From an uncultured Lachnospiraceae bacterium (GTDB lineage Bacteria; Bacillota; Clostridia; Lachnospirales; Lachnospiraceae): a stretch of DNA of 12,149 nucleotides. Made by a program: the position numbers and the translations under genes. The notes under the pieces are model-generated. The model was not told where the DNA came from. It did no database searches and saw nothing but the letters and a program-made list of their open reading frames with translations. Positions 1-5,238 of the stretch are shown here, in pieces; position 1 is the first letter of the stretch, and every line of letters starts with the position of its first letter. The stretch is from positions 1 through 12,149 of the forward strand of contig CADBNQ010000112.1 of NCBI GenBank assembly GCA_902796045.1, read 5' to 3'.

Positions 1-39
1 ATCCTTTTGTTTATTGGTTATGATCAGGAAATTCTTCAT
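1..39 (-). CDS. nadK: NAD kinase, N-terminal fragment (cut by window edge)
   Basis: Only the first 13 codons are inside the window; they read MKNFLIITNKQKD with no stop before the edge. This resembles the opening beta strand of clostridial NAD kinases, which often start M-K-x-F-x-I-x-T-N-x-x-K-D. NAD kinase phosphorylates NAD to NADP in the cytoplasm. The ATG at 39-37 has an AGGAAG-type ribosome binding site seven to eight bases upstream. Context supports the call: nadK commonly follows tlyA in Clostridia, and here it starts 49 bp after the tlyA stop. The identification rests on a very short peptide plus gene order, so it is probable rather than certain. Confidence 0.72.
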   Translation of the reverse strand, partial: MKNFLIITNKQKD

Positions 40-56
40 ATGGTTTCTTCCTATAT

Positions 57-74
57 CTTTTATCATTATAAAAG
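57..74 (-). repeat. Perfect AT-rich hairpin in the tlyA-nadK gap
   Basis: On the minus strand CTTTTAT, a four-base loop AATG and ATAAAAG form a perfect 7-bp stem between the tlyA stop and the nadK ribosome binding site. The repeat contains a perfect TATAAT (65-70). It is not followed by a T run, so it does not look like an intrinsic terminator. It may be an mRNA hairpin, a DNA operator over a promoter, or chance in AT-rich spacer DNA. Confidence 0.45.
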
Positions 75-92
75 ACTCACTTGCAAGGTCAG
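65..92 (-). promoter_or_regulatory. Possible internal promoter for nadK
   Basis: A consensus -10 hexamer TATAAT lies at 65-70 on the minus strand. A partial -35 match, CTGACC (four of six positions agree with TTGACA), lies 16 bp upstream, inside the last codons of tlyA. The start of nadK is about 26 bp past the -10. The weak -35 and the overlapping hairpin make this only a possible promoter; nadK may simply be read through from tlyA. Confidence 0.3.
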
Positions 93-892
93 ACTTCTCT
101 GTGGGCTGTCTCCACCACCCCGTCTGCCTCCTCTTTGCTGATCAGGTGGCTGTCAGACTGTACGGACAGATAAAGGAGGTATTCGATATTGCCTTCCGGC
201 CCTCTGACCGGTGAGTAATCAAGTCCGAGGAGGGAAAAACCGGCCGAGACAGCAAAGTCCATGATGGTAAGAATGACTTCCTTGTGGACTGCCTTATCTC
301 TGACCACACCCTTTTTCCCTACCTTGTCCCTGCCCGCTTCAAACTGGGGTTTGATCAGGCAGACAAGGCGTCCTTCTGCTTTCAGGCAGTTTCTGACCGG
401 AAGAAGGATCTTGGTCAGGGAGATGAAGGACACATCGACAGAGGCAAAATCGATAGCTTCTCCGATGTCCTCCGGCCGGACATAGCGCATATTGGTCTTC
501 TCCATGCAGACCACTCTCTCGTCATTGCGTAGTTTCCAGTCCAGCTGTCCCCTGCCCACATCCACTGAATAGACCTTTGCGGCTCCGTTTTGAAGCATAC
601 AATCTGTAAAGCCCCCCGTGGAGGCTCCCACATCCATGCAGGTCAGACCGTCAAGGCTGATGGCAAAGACCTCCAGGGCTTTCTCCAGTTTCAGGCCGCC
701 CCGGCTGACATATTTCAGGGAGGGTCCCCTGACTTCCACTGTGGCGGCGGCTTCACTGTCAAATACTGCCCCGGCCTTATCCTCCTTCTGTCCCTTTATG
801 TAGACGATCCCTGACATGATCATGGCTTTAGCTTTCTCCCGGGAAGGGGCAAGACCCTTTTCCACCAGTATTAGATCAAGACGCTGTTTCAT
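89..892 (-). CDS. tlyA: TlyA family 16S/23S rRNA 2'-O-methyltransferase (hemolysin A family)
   Basis: 267 residues, full length for the family. An S4-type RNA-binding domain occupies about residues 1-60 (R4-L-D-x-x-L, then S17-R-E-K-A). An FtsJ/RrmJ-type Rossmann methyltransferase domain follows. The SAM-binding motif DVGASTGGFT is at 87-96, DVSFISL at 153-159, KPQFE at 181-185 and GNIEYL at 234-239; these carry the acidic and lysine residues expected of the K-D-K-E catalytic set. Characterised TlyA methylates cytidine 2'-hydroxyls in rRNA, which affects capreomycin sensitivity; the Firmicute homologue is YqxC. Haemolysin naming is historical. The ATG at 892 has AGGAGG (898-903) five bases upstream and sits 12 bp after the ispA stop, so the two are probably co-transcribed. 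The dxs gene often found between ispA and tlyA is absent. Confidence 0.93.
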   Translation of the reverse strand: MKQRLDLILVEKGLAPSREKAKAMIMSGIVYIKGQKEDKAGAVFDSEAAATVEVRGPSLKYVSRGGLKLEKALEVFAISLDGLTCMDVGASTGGFTDCMLQNGAAKVYSVDVGRGQLDWKLRNDERVVCMEKTNMRYVRPEDIGEAIDFASVDVSFISLTKILLPVRNCLKAEGRLVCLIKPQFEAGRDKVGKKGVVRDKAVHKEVILTIMDFAVSAGFSLLGLDYSPVRGPEGNIEYLLYLSVQSDSHLISKEEADGVVETAHREV

Positions 893-904
893 GGATTCCT
901 CCTG

Positions 905-1801
905 TCAATATCTTCTGTCAGTCAGTGCCATAAGCAGGTCCTTCAGAAATGGATTCTCGCCGGAAAGCTGGTCAAAAAGACCGATAGCTTCCCTGGTAAG
1001 CCTTGCCTGGTCTTCCCTGGCCTGGTCCAGCCCGGTCAGGCTGACGTAGGTATTTTTCTCGTTCTTCTCATCGCTGCCTGCAGGTTTCCCCAGCTCTTTC
1101 GTGGTGGACGTCCGGTCAAGGATGTCATCCTGGATCTGAAAGGCCAGACCCACTTTCCTGGCGATGGCCTCGATCCCGGCGACCTCCTCCTCGGGAGCGC
1201 CTGCCAGCACAGCGCCGATCATCATGGCGCACTCGATCAGAGCGGCCGTCTTCTTCTCATGAATAAAAAGGAGTTTGTCCATGGAAATGGCCTGTCCTTC
1301 ACTCTCCACGTCCACGGTCTGGCCCCCGATCATGCCGTAGATACCAGGTTTGGCAGTCAGAATCTGCATAGCCCTGGCTGTCCTGATATCTCTCTCTGTT
1401 CCATTAAATGCTCCGGCAGCAGTCTCAAAGGCATAGTTGAGCAGGGCATCCCCTGCCAGGATGGCCATCGCCTCCCCGAATACTACATGGGCTGTCTTCC
1501 TGCCGCGGCGGTAGTCATCATTGTCCAGAGCAGGCAGGTCGTCATGGATGAGGGAATAGGTGTGGATCATCTCAACAGCTGCCATGAAGGGTTCGATCAG
1601 GTCTCTGTCTTCTCCCCCATACATCTGGTAGGTCTCGTCCATCAGGAGGGGCCGCAGCCTCTTTCCGCCTGCCCTCATGGTATAGTTCATGGCCTCAAGA
1701 ACTGTTTTCTGCCATCCCTCCTCTTTGGGGAGGAAGCGGCAGACGATCTCCTCAGTCTTTGCTGTCTTCCTGGACAAGATGTCCCCCGTTTTCTCCTTCA
1801 T
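905..1801 (-). CDS. ispA: Farnesyl diphosphate synthase (short-chain polyprenyl synthetase)
   Basis: 298 residues, the usual length. It condenses isopentenyl diphosphate with dimethylallyl and geranyl diphosphate to give farnesyl diphosphate, the precursor of undecaprenyl carriers and other isoprenoids. Visible motifs are GGKRLRP at 45-51, the first aspartate-rich motif DDLPALD at 87-93, GQT at 160-162, and the second aspartate-rich motif QDDILD at 224-229, followed by GKPAGSDEKN from 238. An aromatic residue (Tyr82) lies five positions before the first aspartate motif, consistent with a short C15 product, though geranyl or geranylgeranyl product cannot be excluded. The ATG at 1801 has GGAGG six bases upstream. 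The first 50 bp overlap the end of xseB in another frame, which suggests translational coupling. Confidence 0.94.
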   Translation of the reverse strand: MKEKTGDILSRKTAKTEEIVCRFLPKEEGWQKTVLEAMNYTMRAGGKRLRPLLMDETYQMYGGEDRDLIEPFMAAVEMIHTYSLIHDDLPALDNDDYRRGRKTAHVVFGEAMAILAGDALLNYAFETAAGAFNGTERDIRTARAMQILTAKPGIYGMIGGQTVDVESEGQAISMDKLLFIHEKKTAALIECAMMIGAVLAGAPEEEVAGIEAIARKVGLAFQIQDDILDRTSTTKELGKPAGSDEKNEKNTYVSLTGLDQAREDQARLTREAIGLFDQLSGENPFLKDLLMALTDRRY

Positions 1802-1994
1802 GCTGTCCCTCCTGCAATATCTGTATCTCTTTTTCGGTTTTATCCAGATTCTTGCTGCATCTGTCCAGCAGCTTCATCCCTTTTTTATATAAGTCCATGG
1901 AGTCAGAGAGCGGAAGCTCCGGATCCTCCATCTGCGCAATGATCTCCACCAGTTCCTTAAAAGCATCTTCGATCAGAAATCTGTTTTTTGCCAT
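1752..1994 (-). CDS. xseB: Exodeoxyribonuclease VII small subunit
   Basis: 80 residues, the normal size for XseB. This small helical protein binds XseA to form exonuclease VII, a cytoplasmic enzyme that degrades single-stranded DNA from both ends. The conserved core is visible: F-K-E-L-V-E-I-I near the start, then E-x-P-E-L-P-L-x-x-S-x-x-L-Y-K-K-G-M-K-L, then an Asp/Lys/Glu-rich helix. I chose the ATG at 1994 because GAGGTG lies seven bases upstream. A GTG at 2003 would add three residues and overlap the xseA stop as GTGA, and is a real alternative. The C-terminal tail is Gln/Glu/Asp rich and overlaps the start of ispA by 50 bp. Confidence 0.92.
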   Translation of the reverse strand: MAKNRFLIEDAFKELVEIIAQMEDPELPLSDSMDLYKKGMKLLDRCSKNLDKTEKEIQILQEGQHEGENGGHLVQEDSKD

Positions 1995-1999
1995 TACTG

Positions 2000-3214
2000 T
2001 CACCTCTGTGATTCCTCCGGTCCCTCCGGAACCTTCATGACTGTTACTTCTCCGTCTGCAAAGACCAGGACAAAGGGGCGGTCCGGTTCAACCTGCGTGA
2101 CAGAACTGATGGGCTGTCCACCAGTGTCCCGGGCGAAAACAAAGCCGCCTTTAAGCCTCTCTGCAGGGGAGGCTGCCGACAGTTTCTCTGCCAGAAGTGC
2201 CAGCCTGTGCTTCCGGTCTGTCAGCTTCTGGTCCATCAGGTGATCAAGCTTCCCCCTGATCTCCCTGCACCGCATCTGCTGTCTGAAAAGAGCGGTGCCC
2301 GGATGTTTTGCCGCCAGAAGTCCGCGATTGACCTCATAGAGGCGGCGGTAATGTGCCAGCTTCTCTTTGATGGCCTGATCCAGCATACTTCGGTATCCGG
2401 CCATCTGCTGAAGCACAGAATAGATATCAGGGATGGCCATCTCGCAGGCGGCAGACGGGGTTGCCGCCCTGACATCGGCACAGTAGTCCGCAATGGTCAT
2501 GTCTATCTCATGTCCGGTTCCGGATATGACCGGGGTCCGGGCCTGAAAAATGGCATCCGCCAGTTCTCTCTCATTAAAGGCCCAGAGGTCTTCCATGGAC
2601 CCGCCCCCTCGTCCGATGATGATGATGTCCACATCGTGGCTGTCAAAATAGCGGATCCCCCGGGCAATGGAAGCAGCGGCTCCCTCGCCCTGTACCCTGG
2701 CAGGATAAAGAATCAGCTGCACATAAGGGTTCCTCCGGCGGGCTATGCTGGTGATGTCCTGAATTGCCGCGCCCGTAAGAGCAGTGACGATCCCAATCCT
2801 CTCAGGATAGGGGGGCAGTTCTTTCTTTCTCTCAAAGTCAAAATACCCTGCCTCATAAAGCTCCTGCTTGAGCTTCTCATAAAGGATATAGAGCTCACCG
2901 ATCCCTGCGGATGAAATCTTTCTGGCGTAAAGCTGGTAGCTTCCGTCCCGTTCAAAGACTGTGATACGGCCGCTCACTGTCACCTGCTGTCCGTTCTCGA
3001 GCCGAAAGGACAGACCGGCTGCCCTGTCTGATGAAAACATGATGCAGCGGATCGCGCTGTGGGCATCCTTAAGACTAAAATAGATATGCCCGGAAGAGTG
3101 ATATTTGCAATTGGAGACCTCCCCCTTGATCTCTATGTTCCTCAGGGCATAGTCTCCGTCAAAAACCCTGCGGATGTAGGCATTGATCTGGGATACGGTA
3201 AAGACTCGCTTCAT
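2000..3214 (-). CDS. xseA: Exodeoxyribonuclease VII large subunit
   Basis: 404 residues, in the family range. An N-terminal OB fold (about 1-100) carries the family signature G31-E-V-S-N, then S-G-H-I-Y-F-S-L-K-D at 41-50. The catalytic domain holds GRGGGSMEDL at 201-210 with LWAFNE following, and GHEIDMTIADYCADVRAATP at 234-253. The C-terminal third is helical and Gln/Arg/Lys rich, as expected for the region that binds XseB copies. With XseB it forms the processive single-strand DNase used in repair. The ATG at 3214 has AGGAGA about ten bases upstream. The stop overlaps or nearly touches the xseB start, fitting the fixed subunit ratio. A 64-bp gap with a hairpin separates it from nusB. Confidence 0.95.
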   Translation of the reverse strand: MKRVFTVSQINAYIRRVFDGDYALRNIEIKGEVSNCKYHSSGHIYFSLKDAHSAIRCIMFSSDRAAGLSFRLENGQQVTVSGRITVFERDGSYQLYARKISSAGIGELYILYEKLKQELYEAGYFDFERKKELPPYPERIGIVTALTGAAIQDITSIARRRNPYVQLILYPARVQGEGAAASIARGIRYFDSHDVDIIIIGRGGGSMEDLWAFNERELADAIFQARTPVISGTGHEIDMTIADYCADVRAATPSAACEMAIPDIYSVLQQMAGYRSMLDQAIKEKLAHYRRLYEVNRGLLAAKHPGTALFRQQMRCREIRGKLDHLMDQKLTDRKHRLALLAEKLSAASPAERLKGGFVFARDTGGQPISSVTQVEPDRPFVLVFADGEVTVMKVPEGPEESQR

Positions 3215-3241
3215 AGATCAGTATTCTCCTGCAAAGCATTA

Positions 3242-3275
3242 TGGCGATGCATCTGCACAGACATACGCATCGCCA
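3242..3275 (-). repeat. 9-bp inverted repeat in the nusB-xseA gap
   Basis: TGGCGATGC and GCATCGCCA are perfect complements separated by 16 bases, placed directly after the nusB stop (TAA at 3280-3282) and about 18 bases before the xseA ribosome binding site. There is no T run after the stem, so an intrinsic terminator is unlikely. It could stabilise the processed nusB 3' end, tune xseA expression, or be an RNase III or protein target. Confidence 0.5.
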
Positions 3276-3279
3276 GTTG

Positions 3280-3681
3280 TTATGCCAGCTTGGCCAGGAC
3301 CCCGTTGATAAACCTGGGGGCCTCCTCACTGCAATAGATTCTGCCAAGCTCCACTGCTTCATTGATCGCGACACCCACAGGGATATCCTCATCCGCGAGG
3401 ATCTCGTAGACTGCCAGTCTCAATATGGCAAGCTCTGCCTTGCCAAGGCGGGTGATCCTCCACCCTTCGCAGATCTCCATGATCTTTGCATCGTAATCCG
3501 GCAGTCCTGCAATGATTGCAGCGAGCTTCTCTCTGATATACTTCTCATCAGGCTCTTCGATCTCCTGATGGGTCTCGAAGTAGTCCTCGACCTGTTCCCG
3601 GAGTTCCTCCTCCGTATTAAACTCAATTCTGAAGAGAAGAAGGAAGATCGTCTCTCTCAGCTTTCGTCTTGTCATCCTCAT
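3280..3681 (-). CDS. nusB: Transcription antitermination factor NusB
   Basis: 133 residues, standard length, all helical in appearance. It begins with the family opening M-T-R-R-K-L-R-E-x-x-F-x-L-L-F. The C-terminal half carries the hallmark run A-I-L-R-L-A-x-Y-E-I-L, then I-P-V-G-V-A-I-N-E-A-V-E-L, and ends with the family's F-I-N-G-V-L-A-K-L. NusB with NusE (S10) binds boxA RNA in rRNA operons to prevent premature termination. The ATG at 3681 was preferred to the ATG two codons later because AAGGAGG ends seven bases upstream of it. That site starts within the yqhY stop codon, so coupling to yqhY is likely. Confidence 0.95.
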   Translation of the reverse strand: MRMTRRKLRETIFLLLFRIEFNTEEELREQVEDYFETHQEIEEPDEKYIREKLAAIIAGLPDYDAKIMEICEGWRITRLGKAELAILRLAVYEILADEDIPVGVAINEAVELGRIYCSEEAPRFINGVLAKLA

Positions 3682-3693
3682 GGAGGGACCTCC
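3682..3693 (-). promoter_or_regulatory. nusB ribosome binding site inside an inverted repeat
   Basis: The spacer between the yqhY stop and the nusB start reads GGAGG, TC, CCTCC on the minus strand. The ribosome binding site can therefore pair with the bases just before the ATG, as a four-pair stem with a four-base loop. Together with the stop codon overlapping the site (TGAAGGAGG), this suggests nusB translation may depend on ribosomes finishing yqhY. The pairing is short and could be weak. Confidence 0.4.
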
Positions 3694-3694
3694 T

Positions 3695-4075
3695 TCAGTG
3701 GTTTCCGGCCTCTGTTAAAACACCGGCAATCCTGATGTTGACGTTGGTAACATGCAGGCCGGTCATAGTCTCGATGGCATTCTTCACCTTGTCCTGGACC
3801 TCCTGGGAAGTCTTAGGGATGCTGACGCCGTAATAGAGGATGAGGCTGAGCCTTACCTCCACGTCTTCGCCGGTGATCTCCACCTTGACACCCTTGGACA
3901 GGTTCTTCATGCCCAGCTTGCTGACGATCTCGTTGGTGATGTTGCCTGACATTGTCGCAACGCCATCCACTTCTGTGGCAGCCAGCCCTGCGATCACAGC
4001 AATCACTTCGTCAGCAATCTGCACCTGTCCGATCTCTTCTACTTTATATGAATGGTTCAATTTCTCCTTGTCCAT
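3695..4075 (-). CDS. yqhY: Asp23/Gls24 family protein (YqhY-like)
   Basis: 126 residues, one Asp23/Gls24 domain. Typical features are I-A-D-E-V-I-A-V-I-A-G-x-A-A-T-E-V-D-G-V-A near 20-40, a hydrophobic strand V-E-V-R-L-S-L-I-L-Y-Y-G at 72-83, I-P at 86-87, and a C-terminal V-N-V-N-I-R-I-A-G-V. There is no signal peptide or membrane segment. In Bacillus subtilis the neighbour of nusB is yqhY, a highly expressed protein linked to acetyl-CoA carboxylase control; other family members are envelope stress proteins. The exact role here is inferred from position. The ATG at 4075 has AAGGAGG seven bases upstream. It is the first gene after a strong promoter, and the accB/accC or spoIIIA genes often found upstream are absent. 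Confidence 0.88.
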   Translation of the reverse strand: MDKEKLNHSYKVEEIGQVQIADEVIAVIAGLAATEVDGVATMSGNITNEIVSKLGMKNLSKGVKVEITGEDVEVRLSLILYYGVSIPKTSQEVQDKVKNAIETMTGLHVTNVNIRIAGVLTEAGNH

Positions 4076-4106
4076 GAAAAATCCTCCTTGATCATATTTC
4101 TATATC

Positions 4107-4135
4107 ATTATAACCATACCTGCCATCTTTTGCAA
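4107..4135 (-). promoter_or_regulatory. Sigma-A promoter of the yqhY-nusB-xseAB-ispA-tlyA run
   Basis: On the minus strand TTGCAA (4130-4135) is separated by exactly 17 bp from a perfect TATAAT (4107-4112). The yqhY start codon follows about 31 bp after the -10, leaving a short leader with an excellent ribosome binding site. This is the best housekeeping promoter in the window and marks the boundary between the ftsY run and the yqhY run. Confidence 0.8.
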
Positions 4136-4181
4136 CAGGAAAAGGCGGTCTGAGCAGAGGACAGATTCCCCTCTAGGCCTG

Positions 4182-5180
4182 TCAGGACAGGTCGGAAGAC
4201 TCCTGGCTGTCCTCCTCGGGGCTCTCCTCAGAAAGCTCCTTTTCGGCTTCTTCCTCTGTGTGGTCTTCAGGCCTGTCAAAGAGGGCATTCACAAAGGCGT
4301 CCGGATCAAACTTCTGCAGATCGTCAATCTGCTCACCCACGCCGATATACTTCACCGGAATCCCCATCTCTGACTGGATGGCGATGGCAATACCGCCCTT
4401 GGCAGTACCATCAAGCTTGGTCAGCACAATGCCGCTTACATCTGTGACTTCCTTGAACTCTCTGGCCTGAACGACAGCGTTCTGTCCGGTGGTGCTGTCC
4501 AGGACGATCAGGGTCTCAAGAAAGGCTTCGGGGAATTCCCTCTCGATCACACGCCGGATCTTTCCAAGCTCATTCATCAGATTCTTTTTGTTGTGGAGGC
4601 GTCCAGCTGTATCGACCAGCAGGATATCCGCATTTCTGGATTTTGCTGCCTGACAGGCGTCAAAGACGACCGCTGCCGGGTCAGCACCCTCCTGGTGGGC
4701 GATGATGTCCACACCAGCCCTTCTGGACCACTCAGTCAGCTGTTCGATGGCTGCTGCCCGGAAGGTATCTGCCGCTGCCATGATCACTTTCTTATTCCTG
4801 GCTTTCAGCTGGGAAGCCATCTTCCCGATGGTGGTGGTTTTTCCGACACCGTTGACTCCGATGATCAGAACCACTGAAGTCCTGTCTTCAAATGCGTAGG
4901 CATCCTCCGACACCTCCATCTGGTCTTTAATGATGTCAATCAGAAGCTGTCTGCAGGCAGCCGGCTCCTTGATCTTTTCCTCCTTCACCTTTTCCTGGAG
5001 GTTCTCTATGATATTCATGGTAGTATCGACACCCAGGTCGCCCATGATCAGGATCTCTTCCAGTTCTTCATAGAAATCATCATCTATCTTGCTGAATCCG
5101 TGGAAAAGAGAATCCAGCCCTGAGGCGATACTGTCTCTGGTTTTGGTCAGACCGCTGACCAGTCTGCTGAAAAATCCCAT
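4182..5180 (-). CDS. ftsY: Signal recognition particle receptor FtsY
   Basis: 332 residues. FtsY is the membrane-associated SRP GTPase that docks Ffh-ribosome complexes at the Sec translocon. The order is: N-terminal amphipathic start M-G-F-F-S-R-L; helical N domain to about 95; then the G domain. P-loop GVNGVGKTT is at 108-116, DTFRAAA at 138-144, DTAGR at 190-194, TKLDGTAKGG at 254-263 and GEQIDDLQKFD at 282-292. It lacks the long acidic N-terminal domain of E. coli FtsY. Instead it carries an acidic, serine-rich C-terminal tail of about 29 residues (304-332) beyond the conserved core. The ATG at 5180 has AAAGGA seven bases upstream. It follows smc by 58 bp, the usual Firmicute order, but ylxM and ffh do not follow. 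Confidence 0.96.
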   Translation of the reverse strand: MGFFSRLVSGLTKTRDSIASGLDSLFHGFSKIDDDFYEELEEILIMGDLGVDTTMNIIENLQEKVKEEKIKEPAACRQLLIDIIKDQMEVSEDAYAFEDRTSVVLIIGVNGVGKTTTIGKMASQLKARNKKVIMAAADTFRAAAIEQLTEWSRRAGVDIIAHQEGADPAAVVFDACQAAKSRNADILLVDTAGRLHNKKNLMNELGKIRRVIEREFPEAFLETLIVLDSTTGQNAVVQAREFKEVTDVSGIVLTKLDGTAKGGIAIAIQSEMGIPVKYIGVGEQIDDLQKFDPDAFVNALFDRPEDHTEEEAEKELSEESPEEDSQESSDLS

Positions 5181-5238
5181 AATACTGTCCTTTCTTCAAT
5201 CATTCTATTGATCATCGTCCAGATTGCCCTTCTTAAGA

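Noticed and set aside
1259..1942. A 227-codon plus-strand frame antisense to ispA and xseB
   Set aside because: It lies entirely over well-supported genes, and its sequence is Cys/His/Pro rich without domain features.
4136..4195. Possible terminator after ftsY (AGAGG...CCTCT stem, and CCTGT...ACAGG at the ftsY end)
   Set aside because: Stems are only five base pairs and the only following T stretch is four bases and some distance away, so an intrinsic terminator is not supported.
5181..5238. Short ATG-started frame in the smc-ftsY gap
   Set aside because: It runs into ftsY out of frame, has no ribosome binding site of note and no recognisable product.
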